A stretch of DNA of 64,000 nt from Pelomonas sp052436255 (GCA_052436255.1 JBQVNP010000003.1:41644-105643); one strand, 5' to 3'; positions 17,444-26,153 are shown, numbered from the stretch's first letter. The notes: generated by a model from the letters alone, not told the origin. Made by a program: numbers and translations.

Positions 17444-18376
17444 ATGAGCAGCGCCGCCCCCGAACGTAACGAGGACCCCACCGCCGCCCGCCTGCGTGCC
17501 TTGCTGGTACGCGCGCCCACCGCCGTCGCCTTCATCGCCGGCCAGCGTTTCGAGGTTGTCAGCGAGGAGTTCAATCATCTTTTCGGCTTTGGCGACGACT
17601 GCGACCTGTGCGGCCAGGGCACGCGCGTGGTCCACACGACCGACATGGCGCACACGGCGTTCAGCGAGCGTGCCGCCGCAGCCTTTGCGGCCGGCCGGCC
17701 GCTGGACGAAGAGATCGAGTACGTCAAGCGCGACGGCCACCGCTTCTGGGGCCGGCTGCAGGCCACGCCAGTGCACTGGGAGGCGCCGGCCGGCGAGGCC
17801 CTGTGGATCGTCGAAGATGTGACGGCCGCGCGCTCCCAGCGTCTGCAGCCCACCTGGACGGCCAAGCACGACGCCGTCACCGAGTTGGCCAACCGGCGCG
17901 AGTTCGAGCGCCGCCTGGGCGAGCATGTCGGCAGCCGCCGTAACGAGCCGGTGTCGGTGCTGTGGCTGGACGTGGACAGGTTCGGCGACGTCATCAAAGA
18001 CATGGGCAGCGAGGTCGGCGACCATTTCCTGTACGGCCTTGGGCAGATGCTGAGCAGCAAGGTGAGGGCGTCGGACCTGGTCGCGCGGCTGGAGGATGAC
18101 CATTTCGCCATCCTGCTGCCCGATTGCGACCAGCACTACGCCCAGATCATTGCCGAGAAGGTTCGCTCTGCCGTGGCCGGCTACCGACTGCGCTGGGGCC
18201 TGCACCGCACGCGGGTGAAGGCGTCGCTGGGCGTCGTGCAGATCGACGCAACGCTGACGACGCTGGATGCCGTGCTGGGCGCTGGCGCGCTGGCCTGCAC
18301 CGAGGCCAAGGCGGCGGGCGGTGACAGCGTGCGGGTGTTCGTCTCGGCCGGCGGTTTCGAGGAACTGGCGGGCTGA
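17444..18376 (+). CDS. PAS domain protein with degenerate GGDEF domain
   Basis: 310 residues, no membrane segment. An N-terminal PAS domain (about 20-130, ending in WIVEDVTAAR) is followed by a diguanylate-cyclase fold with the early LWLDVDRFGDVI motif. The active-site loop that should read GGDEF is EDDHF (RLEDDHFAILLP), so synthesis of c-di-GMP is improbable. No RxxD inhibitory site is evident. It may bind GTP or act through protein contacts. The PAS domain contains a Cys pair (CDLC). The ATG at 17444 is supported by GGAGACC upstream. It is followed by the sigma-28-preceded FlgC-like gene. Confidence 0.85.
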   Translation: MSSAAPERNEDPTAARLRALLVRAPTAVAFIAGQRFEVVSEEFNHLFGFGDDCDLCGQGTRVVHTTDMAHTAFSERAAAAFAAGRPLDEEIEYVKRDGHRFWGRLQATPVHWEAPAGEALWIVEDVTAARSQRLQPTWTAKHDAVTELANRREFERRLGEHVGSRRNEPVSVLWLDVDRFGDVIKDMGSEVGDHFLYGLGQMLSSKVRASDLVARLEDDHFAILLPDCDQHYAQIIAEKVRSAVAGYRLRWGLHRTRVKASLGVVQIDATLTTLDAVLGAGALACTEAKAAGGDSVRVFVSAGGFEELAG

Positions 18377-18433
18377 TTTCACGTTCGGGCGGGCGGCGCT
18401 CCCCGGAAATGCGGGGGTTTTCGCCGAATGTTC

Positions 18434-18460
18434 TAAAGTTCGCTTCACCCCGGCCGATGT
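18434..18460 (+). promoter_or_regulatory. Putative sigma-28 (FliA) promoter
   Basis: TAAAGTTC at 18434-18441 and GCCGATGT at 18453-18460 are separated by exactly 11 bases. The FliA consensus is TAAAGTTT-N11-GCCGATAA, so 13 of 16 positions match. It ends 31 bases before the ATG of the FlgC-like gene, the expected geometry. Confidence 0.75.
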
Positions 18461-18491
18461 AGCGGCTAGAGCGTTTGAAAGCTGAGTCCTG

Positions 18492-18764
18492 ATGAACGTC
18501 GCCATGTCCACCGCCCTGTCCGGCATCTCTGCCGCGAACGAGCGCCTGCGTGCCTCGGCGTCCAACATCGCCAACTTGGCGGCCGGCAATCAGTCCCGCC
18601 CCAGTGTCGAGCCGACGAACGTCGACAAGATCCCCCAGCGCGAGGTCAACCCGGCCAATGAGGTGGTGGAGCAGCAGTCTGCAGCCTATGCCTTTGTCGC
18701 CAACCTGAGGGTGCTGCAGACGCAGATCAACACCACCGGCGCGCTGCTGGACATCAAGGCCTGA
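18492..18764 (+). CDS. Small FlgC-like flagellar rod-domain protein
   Basis: 90 residues. The N-terminal MSTALSGISAANERLRASASNIAN resembles the flg_bb_rod helix of FlgB/FlgC/FlgF/FlgG. The C-terminal AAYAFVANLRVLQTQINTTGALLDIKA resembles the rod/hook C-terminal helix of FlgC. The region between them, about 40 residues shorter than in FlgC, is missing. It could still form the two-helix coiled coil of axial proteins but not the usual middle domain. No other flagellar structural gene lies in the window. The sigma-28 promoter upstream and terminator downstream mark it as a single late-flagellar transcription unit. It is either a specialised mini rod protein or a reduced paralogue. Confidence 0.75.
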   Translation: MNVAMSTALSGISAANERLRASASNIANLAAGNQSRPSVEPTNVDKIPQREVNPANEVVEQQSAAYAFVANLRVLQTQINTTGALLDIKA

Positions 18765-18790
18765 GCGGCGCGGCGTCACCAGCGATACAA

Positions 18791-18810
18791 GCGGCCTCGG
18801 GCCGCTTTTT
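18791..18810 (+). terminator. Intrinsic terminator after the FlgC-like gene
   Basis: GCGGCCTCGGGCCGC hairpin followed by TTTTT, 26 bases after the stop codon. Confidence 0.8.
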
Positions 18811-19292
18811 CTTTATCTGCCAACTTTTTTCACCCCGCGCGTGAAGGCGCGGCGCATGGCGAGGCCGGGCGCGCGGCGAGCGGCAAGCTGGGCATGGGGC
18901 ATGGCGCGTCGGAGTGGTCGCCCATTCGGCATACCGCTTTCAAGCGACGCACCCCACCGCCCCGAGCAACTGCTGGACATCCGCGATGACAGCCAGGCCA
19001 GCCTGATCGCCGCGGGCGTAGCATCCGCGCCGCGCCGCGGCGCAATGGCGCGCGCCTTGCAAACCCCGCCCGTGATCGTTGCCGGTGCGGCCTTGCCGCG
19101 GGCGCAAAGAGAGGCTGAAGCGAGCGCCGCCGCTGTGACCGACCAGACCGGCCCGCGACCGACCCGCCACCCTTTAGGCGGGCGCCTCGGTCCATCTGCG
19201 CGGTGCGCAGGGCCAAACGGTGCTGATGCAGGCCGCGCTGGCGCTAGGGCACGGCGACCTGATCGACGCGTTGCGCCAACCGCGGCGCACAC
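18811..19292. other. Gene-poor spacer of about 480 bases
   Basis: No convincing gene was found on either strand. Open frames exist (for example 18841-19410 on + and 18813-19334 on -), but their translations are Arg/Ala/Pro-rich and domain-free, as expected of random high-G+C sequence. A short stretch on the + strand after an in-frame TAG near 19180 reads VHLRGAQGQTVLMQAALALG and looks more protein-like. It might be the tail of a decayed gene, but I could not identify it. Confidence 0.5.
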
Positions 19293-19323
19293 AAAAAAGC
19301 CCGCCGGGCTGCGCGCGGCGGGC
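19293..19323 (-). terminator. Intrinsic terminator of acnB
   Basis: On the minus strand GCCCGCCGCGCGCAGCCCGG folds with the following CGGCGGGC and is followed by TTTTTT, starting 20 bases after the acnB stop. Confidence 0.85.
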
Positions 19324-19343
19324 TGGCTCTGCAAGCCTCAGGC

Positions 19344-21935
19344 TCAGGCTGCCACGGCCTTGGCGGCGTCTGCGTATTCCTCGATCTGGTCGAAGTTCAG
19401 GTACTTGTAGATGGCCGCGCCGTCCTTGTTCACGACGCCCATGGCCTCGTGGTACTCCTGCACCGTCGGGATGTGGCCCAGCTTCGAGGCAATGGCCGCC
19501 AGCTCGGCCGAGGCGAGGAACACGTTGGTGTTCTTGCCCAGGCGGTTGGGAAAGTTGCGGGTCGATGTGGACACGACCGTCGCGCCCTCGCGCACCTGGG
19601 CCTGGTTGCCCATACACAGGCTGCAGCCCGGCATTTCGGTGCGTGCGCCTGCCGTGCCGAAGGCAGCGTAGTGGCCTTCCTTGATCAGCTCGCTTTGGTC
19701 CATCTTGGTGGGCGGTGCCACCCACAGCTTGACCGGGATGTCGCGCTGGCCACCCAGCAGCTTGGCGGCGGCGCGGAAGTGGCCGATGTTGGTCATGCAC
19801 GAACCGATGAAGGCCTCGTCGATCTTGGTGCCGGCGACTTCGGACAGGGTCTTGGCGTCGTCCGGATCGTTGGGACAGCAGAGGATGGGTTCGTGGATGT
19901 CGGCCAGGTCGATCTCGATGACGGCGGCGTACTCGGCGTCCTTGTCGGCTTCCAGCAACTCGGGCTTGGCGAGCCAGGCCTCGACCTTCTCGATGCGGCG
20001 CTGCAGGGTCTTCGCGTCGGCATAGCCGTCGGCGATCATGTTCTTCACCAGCACGCCGTTGCTGGTGATGTATTCCTTGATCGGCTCGGGGTTGAGCTTG
20101 ATCGTGCAGCCGGCCGCCGAGCGCTCGGCGGAGGCGTCGGACAGCTCGAAGGCCTGTTCGACCTTCAGGTCCGGCAGGCCTTCGATCTCGAGGATGCGGC
20201 CCGAGAACACGTTCTTCTTGCCGGCCTTGGCCACGGTCAGCAGGCCGGCCTTGATGGCGTAGAGCGGAATGGCATGCACGAGGTCGCGCAGCGTCACGCC
20301 CGGCTGCATCTGGCCCTTGAAGCGAACGAGCACGGACTCAGGCATGTCCAGCGGCATCACGCCGGTGGCAGCACCGAAGGCCACCAGGCCCGAGCCAGCG
20401 GGGAAGCTGATGCCGATGGGAAAGCGCGTGTGCGAGTCGCCACCGGTGCCGACCGTGTCGGGCAGCAGCAGGCGGTTCAGCCAGCTGTGGATGACTCCGT
20501 CACCCGGGCGCAGCGAGACGCCGCCGCGGTTGCTGATGAAGGCGGGCAGCTCGCGGTGGGTCTTGACGTCCACCGGCTTGGGATAGGCGGCGGTGTGGCA
20601 GAAGGACTGCATGACCAGGTCGGCCGAGAAGCCCAGGCAGGCCAGGTCCTTGAGCTCGTCGCGGGTCATTGGGCCGGTAGTGTCCTGCGAGCCGACGGTC
20701 GTCATCTTGGGCTCGCAATAGGTGCCGGGCCGAACGCCCTGGCCTTCCGGCAGGCCGACGGCGCGGCCGACCATCTTCTGCGCCAGCGTGAAGCCGGCCT
20801 TGGTTTCAGCCGGCAGCGACGGCAGGCGGAACAGCGTGGACGCGGGCAGACCGAGGAACTCGCGTGCCTTGGCGGTCAGCGAGCGGCCGATGATGAGGTT
20901 GATACGACCGCCTGCACGCACTTCGTCGAACAGCACATCGCTGCGCAGCTTGAACTCGGCAACGGTCTCGCCGTTCTTGACCAGCTTGCCGTCGTAGGGC
21001 AGCACGTCGATGACGTCGCCCATCTCCAGCTTGCTGACGTCGACTTCGATGGGCAGCGAGCCCGAGTCTTCCTGCGTGTTGAAGAAGATCGGCGCGATCT
21101 TGCCGCCCAACGTGACGCCGCCGAAGCGCTTGTTCGGCACGAAGGGGATGTCCTGGCCCGTGGCCCAGACCACCGAGTTGGTGGCCGACTTGCGCGAGGA
21201 GCCGGTGCCGACGACGTCGCCGACGTAGGCCACCAGATGGCCCTTGGCCTTGAGGTCCTCGATGAACTGCATCGGGCCGCGCTTGCCGTCTTCCTCCGGC
21301 TTGAAAGCCGCGTCGGCGCGCGTGTTCTTCAGCATCGCCAGGTAGTGCAGCGGGATGTCCGGGCGGCTCCAGGCGTCGGGCGCGGGCGACAGGTCGTCGG
21401 TGTTGGTCTCGCCGGGCACCTTGAAGACGGTGACGGTGATCTTCCTGTCGACTTCCGGACGCGAGGTGAACCACTCGGCGTTGGCCCAGGACTGCATCAC
21501 TTCCTGAGCCTTGGCGTTGCCCGCCTTGGCCTTGGTGGCGACGTCGTTGAAGAAGTCGAACATCAGCAGCGTCTTCTTCAGGCCTTCGGCCGCGACGCCG
21601 GCGACTTCGGCGTCGTCCAGCAGTTCAATCAGCGGATGCACGTTGTAGCCGCCGACCATGGTGCCCAGCAGCTCGGTCGCCTTGGCCTTGGAGATGAGGC
21701 CCACGCTGAGGTCGCCGTGGGCGACCGCCGCCAGGAACGAAGCCTTGACCTTGGCAGCATCGTCAACGCCCGGGGGCACGCGGTGGGTCAGCAGGTCCAG
21801 CAGAAATTCGCCTTCGCCGGCCGGCGGCGCCTTGATCAGCTCGATCAGCTCGGCCACCTGCCTGGCTTCCAGGGGCAGGGGCGGAATGCCGAGGGCGGCG
21901 CGTTCGGCAACGTGTTGGCGGTAGGCGGTGAGCAT
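19344..21935 (-). CDS. acnB: Aconitate hydratase B
   Basis: 863 residues, the usual AcnB length. It isomerises citrate to isocitrate in the TCA cycle using a 4Fe-4S cluster. Cluster cysteines are visible in IGSCMTNIGHF and PGCSLCMGNQ. The N-terminal HEAT-like domain (TAYRQHVAERAALGIPPLPL) distinguishes AcnB from AcnA. The ATG at 21935 is preceded by AGGAG. It belongs to the same block as mdh, sdhCDAB and gltA, although it is separated from mdh by four minus-strand genes and one plus-strand gene. A strong terminator follows. Confidence 0.96.
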   Translation of the reverse strand: MLTAYRQHVAERAALGIPPLPLEARQVAELIELIKAPPAGEGEFLLDLLTHRVPPGVDDAAKVKASFLAAVAHGDLSVGLISKAKATELLGTMVGGYNVHPLIELLDDAEVAGVAAEGLKKTLLMFDFFNDVATKAKAGNAKAQEVMQSWANAEWFTSRPEVDRKITVTVFKVPGETNTDDLSPAPDAWSRPDIPLHYLAMLKNTRADAAFKPEEDGKRGPMQFIEDLKAKGHLVAYVGDVVGTGSSRKSATNSVVWATGQDIPFVPNKRFGGVTLGGKIAPIFFNTQEDSGSLPIEVDVSKLEMGDVIDVLPYDGKLVKNGETVAEFKLRSDVLFDEVRAGGRINLIIGRSLTAKAREFLGLPASTLFRLPSLPAETKAGFTLAQKMVGRAVGLPEGQGVRPGTYCEPKMTTVGSQDTTGPMTRDELKDLACLGFSADLVMQSFCHTAAYPKPVDVKTHRELPAFISNRGGVSLRPGDGVIHSWLNRLLLPDTVGTGGDSHTRFPIGISFPAGSGLVAFGAATGVMPLDMPESVLVRFKGQMQPGVTLRDLVHAIPLYAIKAGLLTVAKAGKKNVFSGRILEIEGLPDLKVEQAFELSDASAERSAAGCTIKLNPEPIKEYITSNGVLVKNMIADGYADAKTLQRRIEKVEAWLAKPELLEADKDAEYAAVIEIDLADIHEPILCCPNDPDDAKTLSEVAGTKIDEAFIGSCMTNIGHFRAAAKLLGGQRDIPVKLWVAPPTKMDQSELIKEGHYAAFGTAGARTEMPGCSLCMGNQAQVREGATVVSTSTRNFPNRLGKNTNVFLASAELAAIASKLGHIPTVQEYHEAMGVVNKDGAAIYKYLNFDQIEEYADAAKAVAA

Positions 21936-21968
21936 GGGAGAACTCCTGAAACGGGGGAACGAAAGGAT

Positions 21969-22388
21969 TCAGGCCTTGGGCGCGATGAGGCGCAGGCCCT
22001 TGAAATAATCACGAAAGAAAGCGGCGTCGTGGGTGATCAGACCCTGGCATTGCAGCAGGGCATGGGCGCCGATGAGGAAGTCGGGGACGGTGCGCTTGAC
22101 GTCGTGTGAGGTGGCGCTGGCCGGCAGCCGCTGGCGGTAGCGCCGCTGCATCTCGCCGGCGCGCAGCGCGGCGCGCAATTCCAGCGGCGAGAAGCCGATC
22201 CCGATGGCTTCCAGCGTCTCCAGGACGATGTCGCTGTGCCCCAGGCCGGCCACCACCTCGCTGACGACGACCTCGCAGGCCACGACCGGGCCGGTCGACA
22301 GCGCGCTGCGCAGCAGCCGCTCGGCCTCATCCGCGGAGGGCCCGTCGCCGATGTAGTCGACGAGGATGGAGGTGTCGACTGCAATCAC
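21969..22388 (-). CDS. vapC: VapC-family PIN-domain toxin
   Basis: 139 residues with a PIN nuclease fold. The acidic residues fit the family: Asp5 in AVDTSILVDY, the Glu/Ser region VVVSEVVAGL, Asp in VPDFLIGAHAL and Asp in ITHDAAFF. PIN toxins cleave RNA, often tRNA. The start is GTG at 22388, overlapping the antitoxin stop (GTGA), so translation is coupled to the antitoxin. It lies 33 bases before the acnB start on the same strand, so some read-through into acnB is conceivable. Confidence 0.88.
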   Translation of the reverse strand: MIAVDTSILVDYIGDGPSADEAERLLRSALSTGPVVACEVVVSEVVAGLGHSDIVLETLEAIGIGFSPLELRAALRAGEMQRRYRQRLPASATSHDVKRTVPDFLIGAHALLQCQGLITHDAAFFRDYFKGLRLIAPKA

Positions 22389-22645
22389 GCAGTCTCGTCC
22401 GGTGGGGGGTAGGGATCGCCCGGGGCGCGACCGCGCAGTTCGCGCATGACGTCGTCGGTCGTCGTGCCGGCCGGCAGCTTGATGCGGCCGCGCATCTTGG
22501 ACAGCGCATCACCGACGTCCTTGCGCAGGATGATCCGGCCGCCGTCCAGCTCGACCTTGAGCGTCGTGCCCTTGGTCAGCCCGAGGGCATCCCGGACGGC
22601 CTTGGGCAGGGTGATCTGCCCACGTTCGGCAACAGTGGCTTCCAT
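22385..22645 (-). CDS. vapB: AbrB/MazE-type antitoxin (VapB)
   Basis: 86 residues. The N-terminal swapped-hairpin DNA-binding domain is clear: VAERGQITLPKAVRDALGLTKGTTLKVEL. The C-terminal tail (about residues 45-86) would wrap and inhibit the PIN toxin encoded next. Such pairs normally repress their own promoter; two TATGCAT-containing repeats lie just upstream. The ATG at 22645 is the only good start. Confidence 0.9.
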   Translation of the reverse strand: MEATVAERGQITLPKAVRDALGLTKGTTLKVELDGGRIILRKDVGDALSKMRGRIKLPAGTTTDDVMRELRGRAPGDPYPPPDETA

Positions 22646-22687
22646 GGCGCCTCCAGCGGCTGAGTCGCCGCGAAGGCGCCGGCTCAG

Positions 22688-22709
22688 GTATGCATCAGAA
22701 AGTATGCAT
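22688..22709. promoter_or_regulatory. Candidate vapBC operator with direct repeats
   Basis: GTATGCAT occurs at 22688-22695 and 22702-22709, a 14-base period, inside an A+T-rich patch 43 bases before the vapB ATG. Spacing and position fit an AbrB-type autoregulatory site. Binding is inferred, not shown. Confidence 0.5.
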
Positions 22710-22750
22710 TCATTCTACATACCGAAGGGGGTCGCTTCAACCCGGATGCC

Positions 22751-23323
22751 TCAGTTGGCCGCTGGTGCGATGCCAAGGCTGCTGCGGGCGGCAGCGGCCG
22801 CCTGGGCCTCGGGATCGTTGATCAGCGCGGCCTTGGCCGCGGCCATCAACTTCGCTTGCTCGGGGTGAATGCACTCGTCCACCAGGCGCTGGCCGATCTT
22901 GGTATCCAGCAACATGGACTTGTTGGCAATCTGGATCATCAGCGTGCGGCCGGTCACGTCTTCGAGGCGCAATGCGCCGGTGGATGACAGCACCGGCTTC
23001 ATCGTGAAAAGCTGTTTTTGCCAGGCCACATTGACGTAGCCGGCAACTTTGGGGTGCTTGTCGATGTGGATGCTCTGTTTGAACTCGCAGGCGTAGTCGC
23101 CCAGGTGTGCGCGCTCGGACGCGGCCAGTTGCGCTTCGTCGGCGTCGACGAGCACCGGCTCCGGCAAGACTTCGGCGGCCTTTTTGGCGAGCGGCTTGGC
23201 CGCAACCGCCTTGGCCTTGACCGCAGGCTTGACGGGCTTGGCAGGGGCGGTCTGCGCCAGGGCGGGCAGGGCGGCGCAAAGGATCAGGGCAGCGGCGCAG
23301 CCGCGAAGCGAGGAGAACAGCAT
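22751..23323 (-). CDS. Hypothetical exported protein
   Basis: 190 residues. A signal peptide (SLRGCAAALILCAALPALAQ) is followed by an Ala/Lys/Pro-rich linker (about residues 25-52) and a compact domain with YACEFKQSIHIDKHP, a possible metal or heme environment that I cannot assign. The C-terminus is helical and Ala-rich. The domain is likely periplasmic. The open frame extends upstream to 23824, but the signal peptide fixes the start at 23323. The preceding gene on the same strand is about 125 bases away. Confidence 0.7.
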   Translation of the reverse strand: MLFSSLRGCAAALILCAALPALAQTAPAKPVKPAVKAKAVAAKPLAKKAAEVLPEPVLVDADEAQLAASERAHLGDYACEFKQSIHIDKHPKVAGYVNVAWQKQLFTMKPVLSSTGALRLEDVTGRTLMIQIANKSMLLDTKIGQRLVDECIHPEQAKLMAAAKAALINDPEAQAAAAARSSLGIAPAAN

Positions 23324-23447
23324 CGGGTATGTCGGGTGGGGAGGTGAAGTTGGCGGGGGCGGCGCATGGTGGCCGCAATCCGGCCACGCAGCGGTGAACA
23401 GTTGTTGGCATTGTCCGGCGTGCCGCACGCTCCCTTCGCTCCGTGCT

Positions 23448-24449
23448 TTACCCGATGGATACGGGGAAAAACGCCGATCGGGCTTCGGCCGGCAGCGTGC
23501 ACCCCGTGCGTTGTGCGCGTTCCAGCACGGTCCAGAAATAACGATAACTGGCGCGGTCGTGCAATCGGTCACGGAAGGAAATCGGCGCCCAGTGCCGGCT
23601 TTGCGCCGCCAGCAGCAGTTCGGTCGCCTCCGCGATCTCGTCGGGGGCCGGCGCGAAGGCGTCGACGATCGGGCGGATCTGGTCGGGGTGGATGCTCCAC
23701 ATGCGCAGGTAGCCGAACTCGCGCGCGCCCCGGCGGGCGGCGCCGGCCAGGGCGGCGGCATCGCGGAACTCGGTGACGACGCAGTGCGACGGCGTCTTGC
23801 CGAAGGCATGCGCGGCGGCGGCAATCTCCAGCTTGGCGCGCACGACGAGCGGATGTTCGAACTGTCCGGGCAGTTCCATCGCGGCCTTCGGGATGGCGCC
23901 GCCGTGGGCGGAGACGAAGTCCATCAAGCCGAAGGACAGCGACTCGATGCGCGGGTGCGCGGCGATACGAAAGACGTCGCGCAGCGCGCCGTGGGTTTCG
24001 ATGAGGACCTGTAGCGGCAGCTTGGGCCGGGCGTGGTGCTCGCAGGCGGCGTCGATGGCGGTCACGGCCCGGTCCACCTCTTCGGCACTGTCGGGCTTGG
24101 GAATCATCAGATAGGCCAAGCTTGCGCCGGCCTTGGCGATCAAGGTGTCGACATCCGCGTCGAACGCTCCATGGCCGAAGGGGTGCACGCGTGCGCCGAC
24201 GCGACCGAAGCGGTTGGCCGTGCTGGTCGCGAGGTCGGCGATCAGCAGGGCATGTTCTGCCTCTCCGCCGACCGGGGCGCCATCCTCTGCATCCAGCGTG
24301 ATGTCGAAGACGGGGCCCAGCTCGGACTGCAGGGCCAGGCTCTTGCGCATGCGCGCCTCTACGCCGCAGTAGTGGTCGACGACCGGCAGCGCGGCACGCG
24401 GTGCTTCACTGCCGAACAAGGCCTCGCGGGGATGGATAAGGGCGGTCAT
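23448..24449 (-). CDS. HpcH/HpaI aldolase/citrate-lyase-beta-like CoA ester lyase
   Basis: 333 residues with the HpcH/HpaI TIM-barrel fold. The metal-binding acidic residues appear in DITLDAEDGAP and the substrate-loop block is LQVLIETHGAL. The LSFGLMDFVSAHG segment resembles the LxFGxxD motif of citrate-lyase-beta/malyl-CoA lyase proteins. It would cleave or form a CoA thioester such as malyl- or citramalyl-CoA; the exact substrate cannot be fixed. The ATG at 24449 is chosen because upstream residues are unlike the family. Position between acnB and mdh suggests a carboxylic-acid-related role. Confidence 0.8.
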   Translation of the reverse strand: MTALIHPREALFGSEAPRAALPVVDHYCGVEARMRKSLALQSELGPVFDITLDAEDGAPVGGEAEHALLIADLATSTANRFGRVGARVHPFGHGAFDADVDTLIAKAGASLAYLMIPKPDSAEEVDRAVTAIDAACEHHARPKLPLQVLIETHGALRDVFRIAAHPRIESLSFGLMDFVSAHGGAIPKAAMELPGQFEHPLVVRAKLEIAAAAHAFGKTPSHCVVTEFRDAAALAGAARRGAREFGYLRMWSIHPDQIRPIVDAFAPAPDEIAEATELLLAAQSRHWAPISFRDRLHDRASYRYFWTVLERAQRTGCTLPAEARSAFFPVSIG

Positions 24450-24587
24450 CACGCCACTGTACTCAGCGCAGAAGACGCAACAGTGTGATGGCGGTCGCGG
24501 ATTCGCCACGGTCTGGGGTGCCCATGCACTGTCATATCTGGGCCATGCGTGACAGCATCAGTGCTCACCGACACGCGGAGACAACGC

Positions 24588-26153
24588 ATGATCAAGCTTG
24601 AGTCCCTCAGCTGTTCCACCCGCCTGGCCTTGCAGACCTTCGGCGCGGTGCTCGGCGTGCTACTGGTGGCCAGCTTCCTGCTGTTCTCGGAGCGTGCTCT
24701 CATCATGAACGAGCGCCAGCAGGCGGTCCGTCAGGCGGTGGAGGCGGCGCATGGTGTCGTCGCGCATTTCCACGCCCAGGTGGCTGCCGGCAAGCTCGCC
24801 GAAGACGACGCCAAGAAGGCGGCGCTGGCCGCCGTGAAGGGCCTGCGCTACAGCGGCAACGAGTACTTCTGGATCAACGACAACACGCCGGTCATGGTCA
24901 TGCACCCGATGAAACCGGAGCTCGACGGCAAGCCGCTGTCAGCCAGCAAGGACCCGACAGGCAAGGCGCTGTTCGTCGAGATGGTCAACATCGTGAAGGC
25001 GCAGGGCGGTGGCTTCATCCCCTATATGTGGCCCAAGCCTGGCAGCGACCAGCCCGTGCCGAAGGAGTCTTACGTGAAAGGGTTTGCGCCCTGGGGTTGG
25101 ATCATCGGCTCGGGCGTCTATGTCGACACCGTCAACGATGCCATCCTGCAGCGCGTCTGGAAGGTGGGCCTGGGCGTGCTGGCCCTCGTCGCCGTACTGC
25201 TGACGCTGGGGATGGCGATCACGCGCAGCATCACCCGACAGTTGGGCGGCGAACCTGCCACGGTCAACGCGATCACGCGCCGGCTCGCCGAGGGGGACCT
25301 GAGCGTCGACATCGACCTGAAAAGCGGGGACCGCGCCAGCGTCATGCAGGGAGTAAGCGCCATGCGTGACAGCATGGCCAGCATCGTGCGGCAGGTGCGC
25401 GATGGCTCTGAATCGGTTGCCAATGCCAGTTCCGAGATCGCCTTGGGCAACCAAGACCTGAGCGCCCGTACTGAAAGTCAGGCCAGCGCGCTGCAGCAGA
25501 CGGCGGCGTCCATGGAGGAACTCGGCACGACCGTGCGCAACAACGTCGACAACGCGCAGCAAGCCAACCAGTTGGCGAAGAACGCCTCCCATGTGGCGGC
25601 CGAGGGCGGTCAGGTCGTCAAGCAGGTGGTCGACACGATGAAAGGCATCAACGACAGCTCGCGCCGCATTGGAGACATCATCTCGGTCATCGACGGCATC
25701 GCTTTTCAGACCAACATCCTGGCACTCAACGCTGCCGTCGAGGCAGCGCGGGCGGGTGAGCAGGGTCGGGGCTTCGCGGTCGTCGCGGGCGAGGTGCGGC
25801 TGCTGGCCGGCCGCAGCGCCGAAGCGGCGCGTGAGATCAAGAGCCTGATCTCGCAGAGCATGGAGCGGGTCGACCGTGGCAACACGCTGGTCGACCAGGC
25901 CGGCGCGACGATGGACAGGGTGGTCAGCAGCATCCAGCGCGTGACCGACATCATGGGCGAGATCAGCTCATCGAGCGCCGAGCAGAGTTCCGGCGTGTCC
26001 CAGGTTGGCGCTGCGGTCATGCAGATGGACCAGGCCACCCAGCAGAACGCCGCGATGGTGGAGGAGATGGCCGCCGCTGCGGATGGCCTGAAAGTGCAGG
26101 CGCAGCACCTGGTGGAGACGGTGTCGACCTTCCGACTTCCAGCCGCGCGCTGA
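24588..26153 (+). CDS. Methyl-accepting chemotaxis protein with Cache sensor
   Basis: 521 residues. A membrane segment (about 11-32) is followed by a periplasmic single Cache domain (GLRYSGNEYFWINDN and KGFAPWGWIIGSGVYVD are typical sCache_2 segments), a second membrane segment near 190-210, HAMP, and the signalling hairpin tip EAARAGEQGRGFAVVAGEVR. It should relay small-molecule binding to CheW/CheA; sCache_2 ligands are often organic acids. No CheR-binding pentapeptide is present at the C-terminus. The ATG at 24588 follows GCGGAGACAACGC. It is transcribed towards mdh and shares a bidirectional-looking terminator with it. Confidence 0.93.
   Translation: MIKLESLSCSTRLALQTFGAVLGVLLVASFLLFSERALIMNERQQAVRQAVEAAHGVVAHFHAQVAAGKLAEDDAKKAALAAVKGLRYSGNEYFWINDNTPVMVMHPMKPELDGKPLSASKDPTGKALFVEMVNIVKAQGGGFIPYMWPKPGSDQPVPKESYVKGFAPWGWIIGSGVYVDTVNDAILQRVWKVGLGVLALVAVLLTLGMAITRSITRQLGGEPATVNAITRRLAEGDLSVDIDLKSGDRASVMQGVSAMRDSMASIVRQVRDGSESVANASSEIALGNQDLSARTESQASALQQTAASMEELGTTVRNNVDNAQQANQLAKNASHVAAEGGQVVKQVVDTMKGINDSSRRIGDIISVIDGIAFQTNILALNAAVEAARAGEQGRGFAVVAGEVRLLAGRSAEAAREIKSLISQSMERVDRGNTLVDQAGATMDRVVSSIQRVTDIMGEISSSSAEQSSGVSQVGAAVMQMDQATQQNAAMVEEMAAAADGLKVQAQHLVETVSTFRLPAAR

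Noticed and set aside
18841..19410. 189-residue frame in the spacer before acnB
   Set aside because: Arg/Ala/Pro-rich, no domain, crosses the acnB terminator and 3' end; treated as non-coding.
19449..22109. 886-residue open frame antisense to acnB
   Set aside because: Translation is a low-complexity Gly/Val/Asp/His/Gln mix typical of the strand opposite a high-G+C gene; acnB itself is unmistakable.
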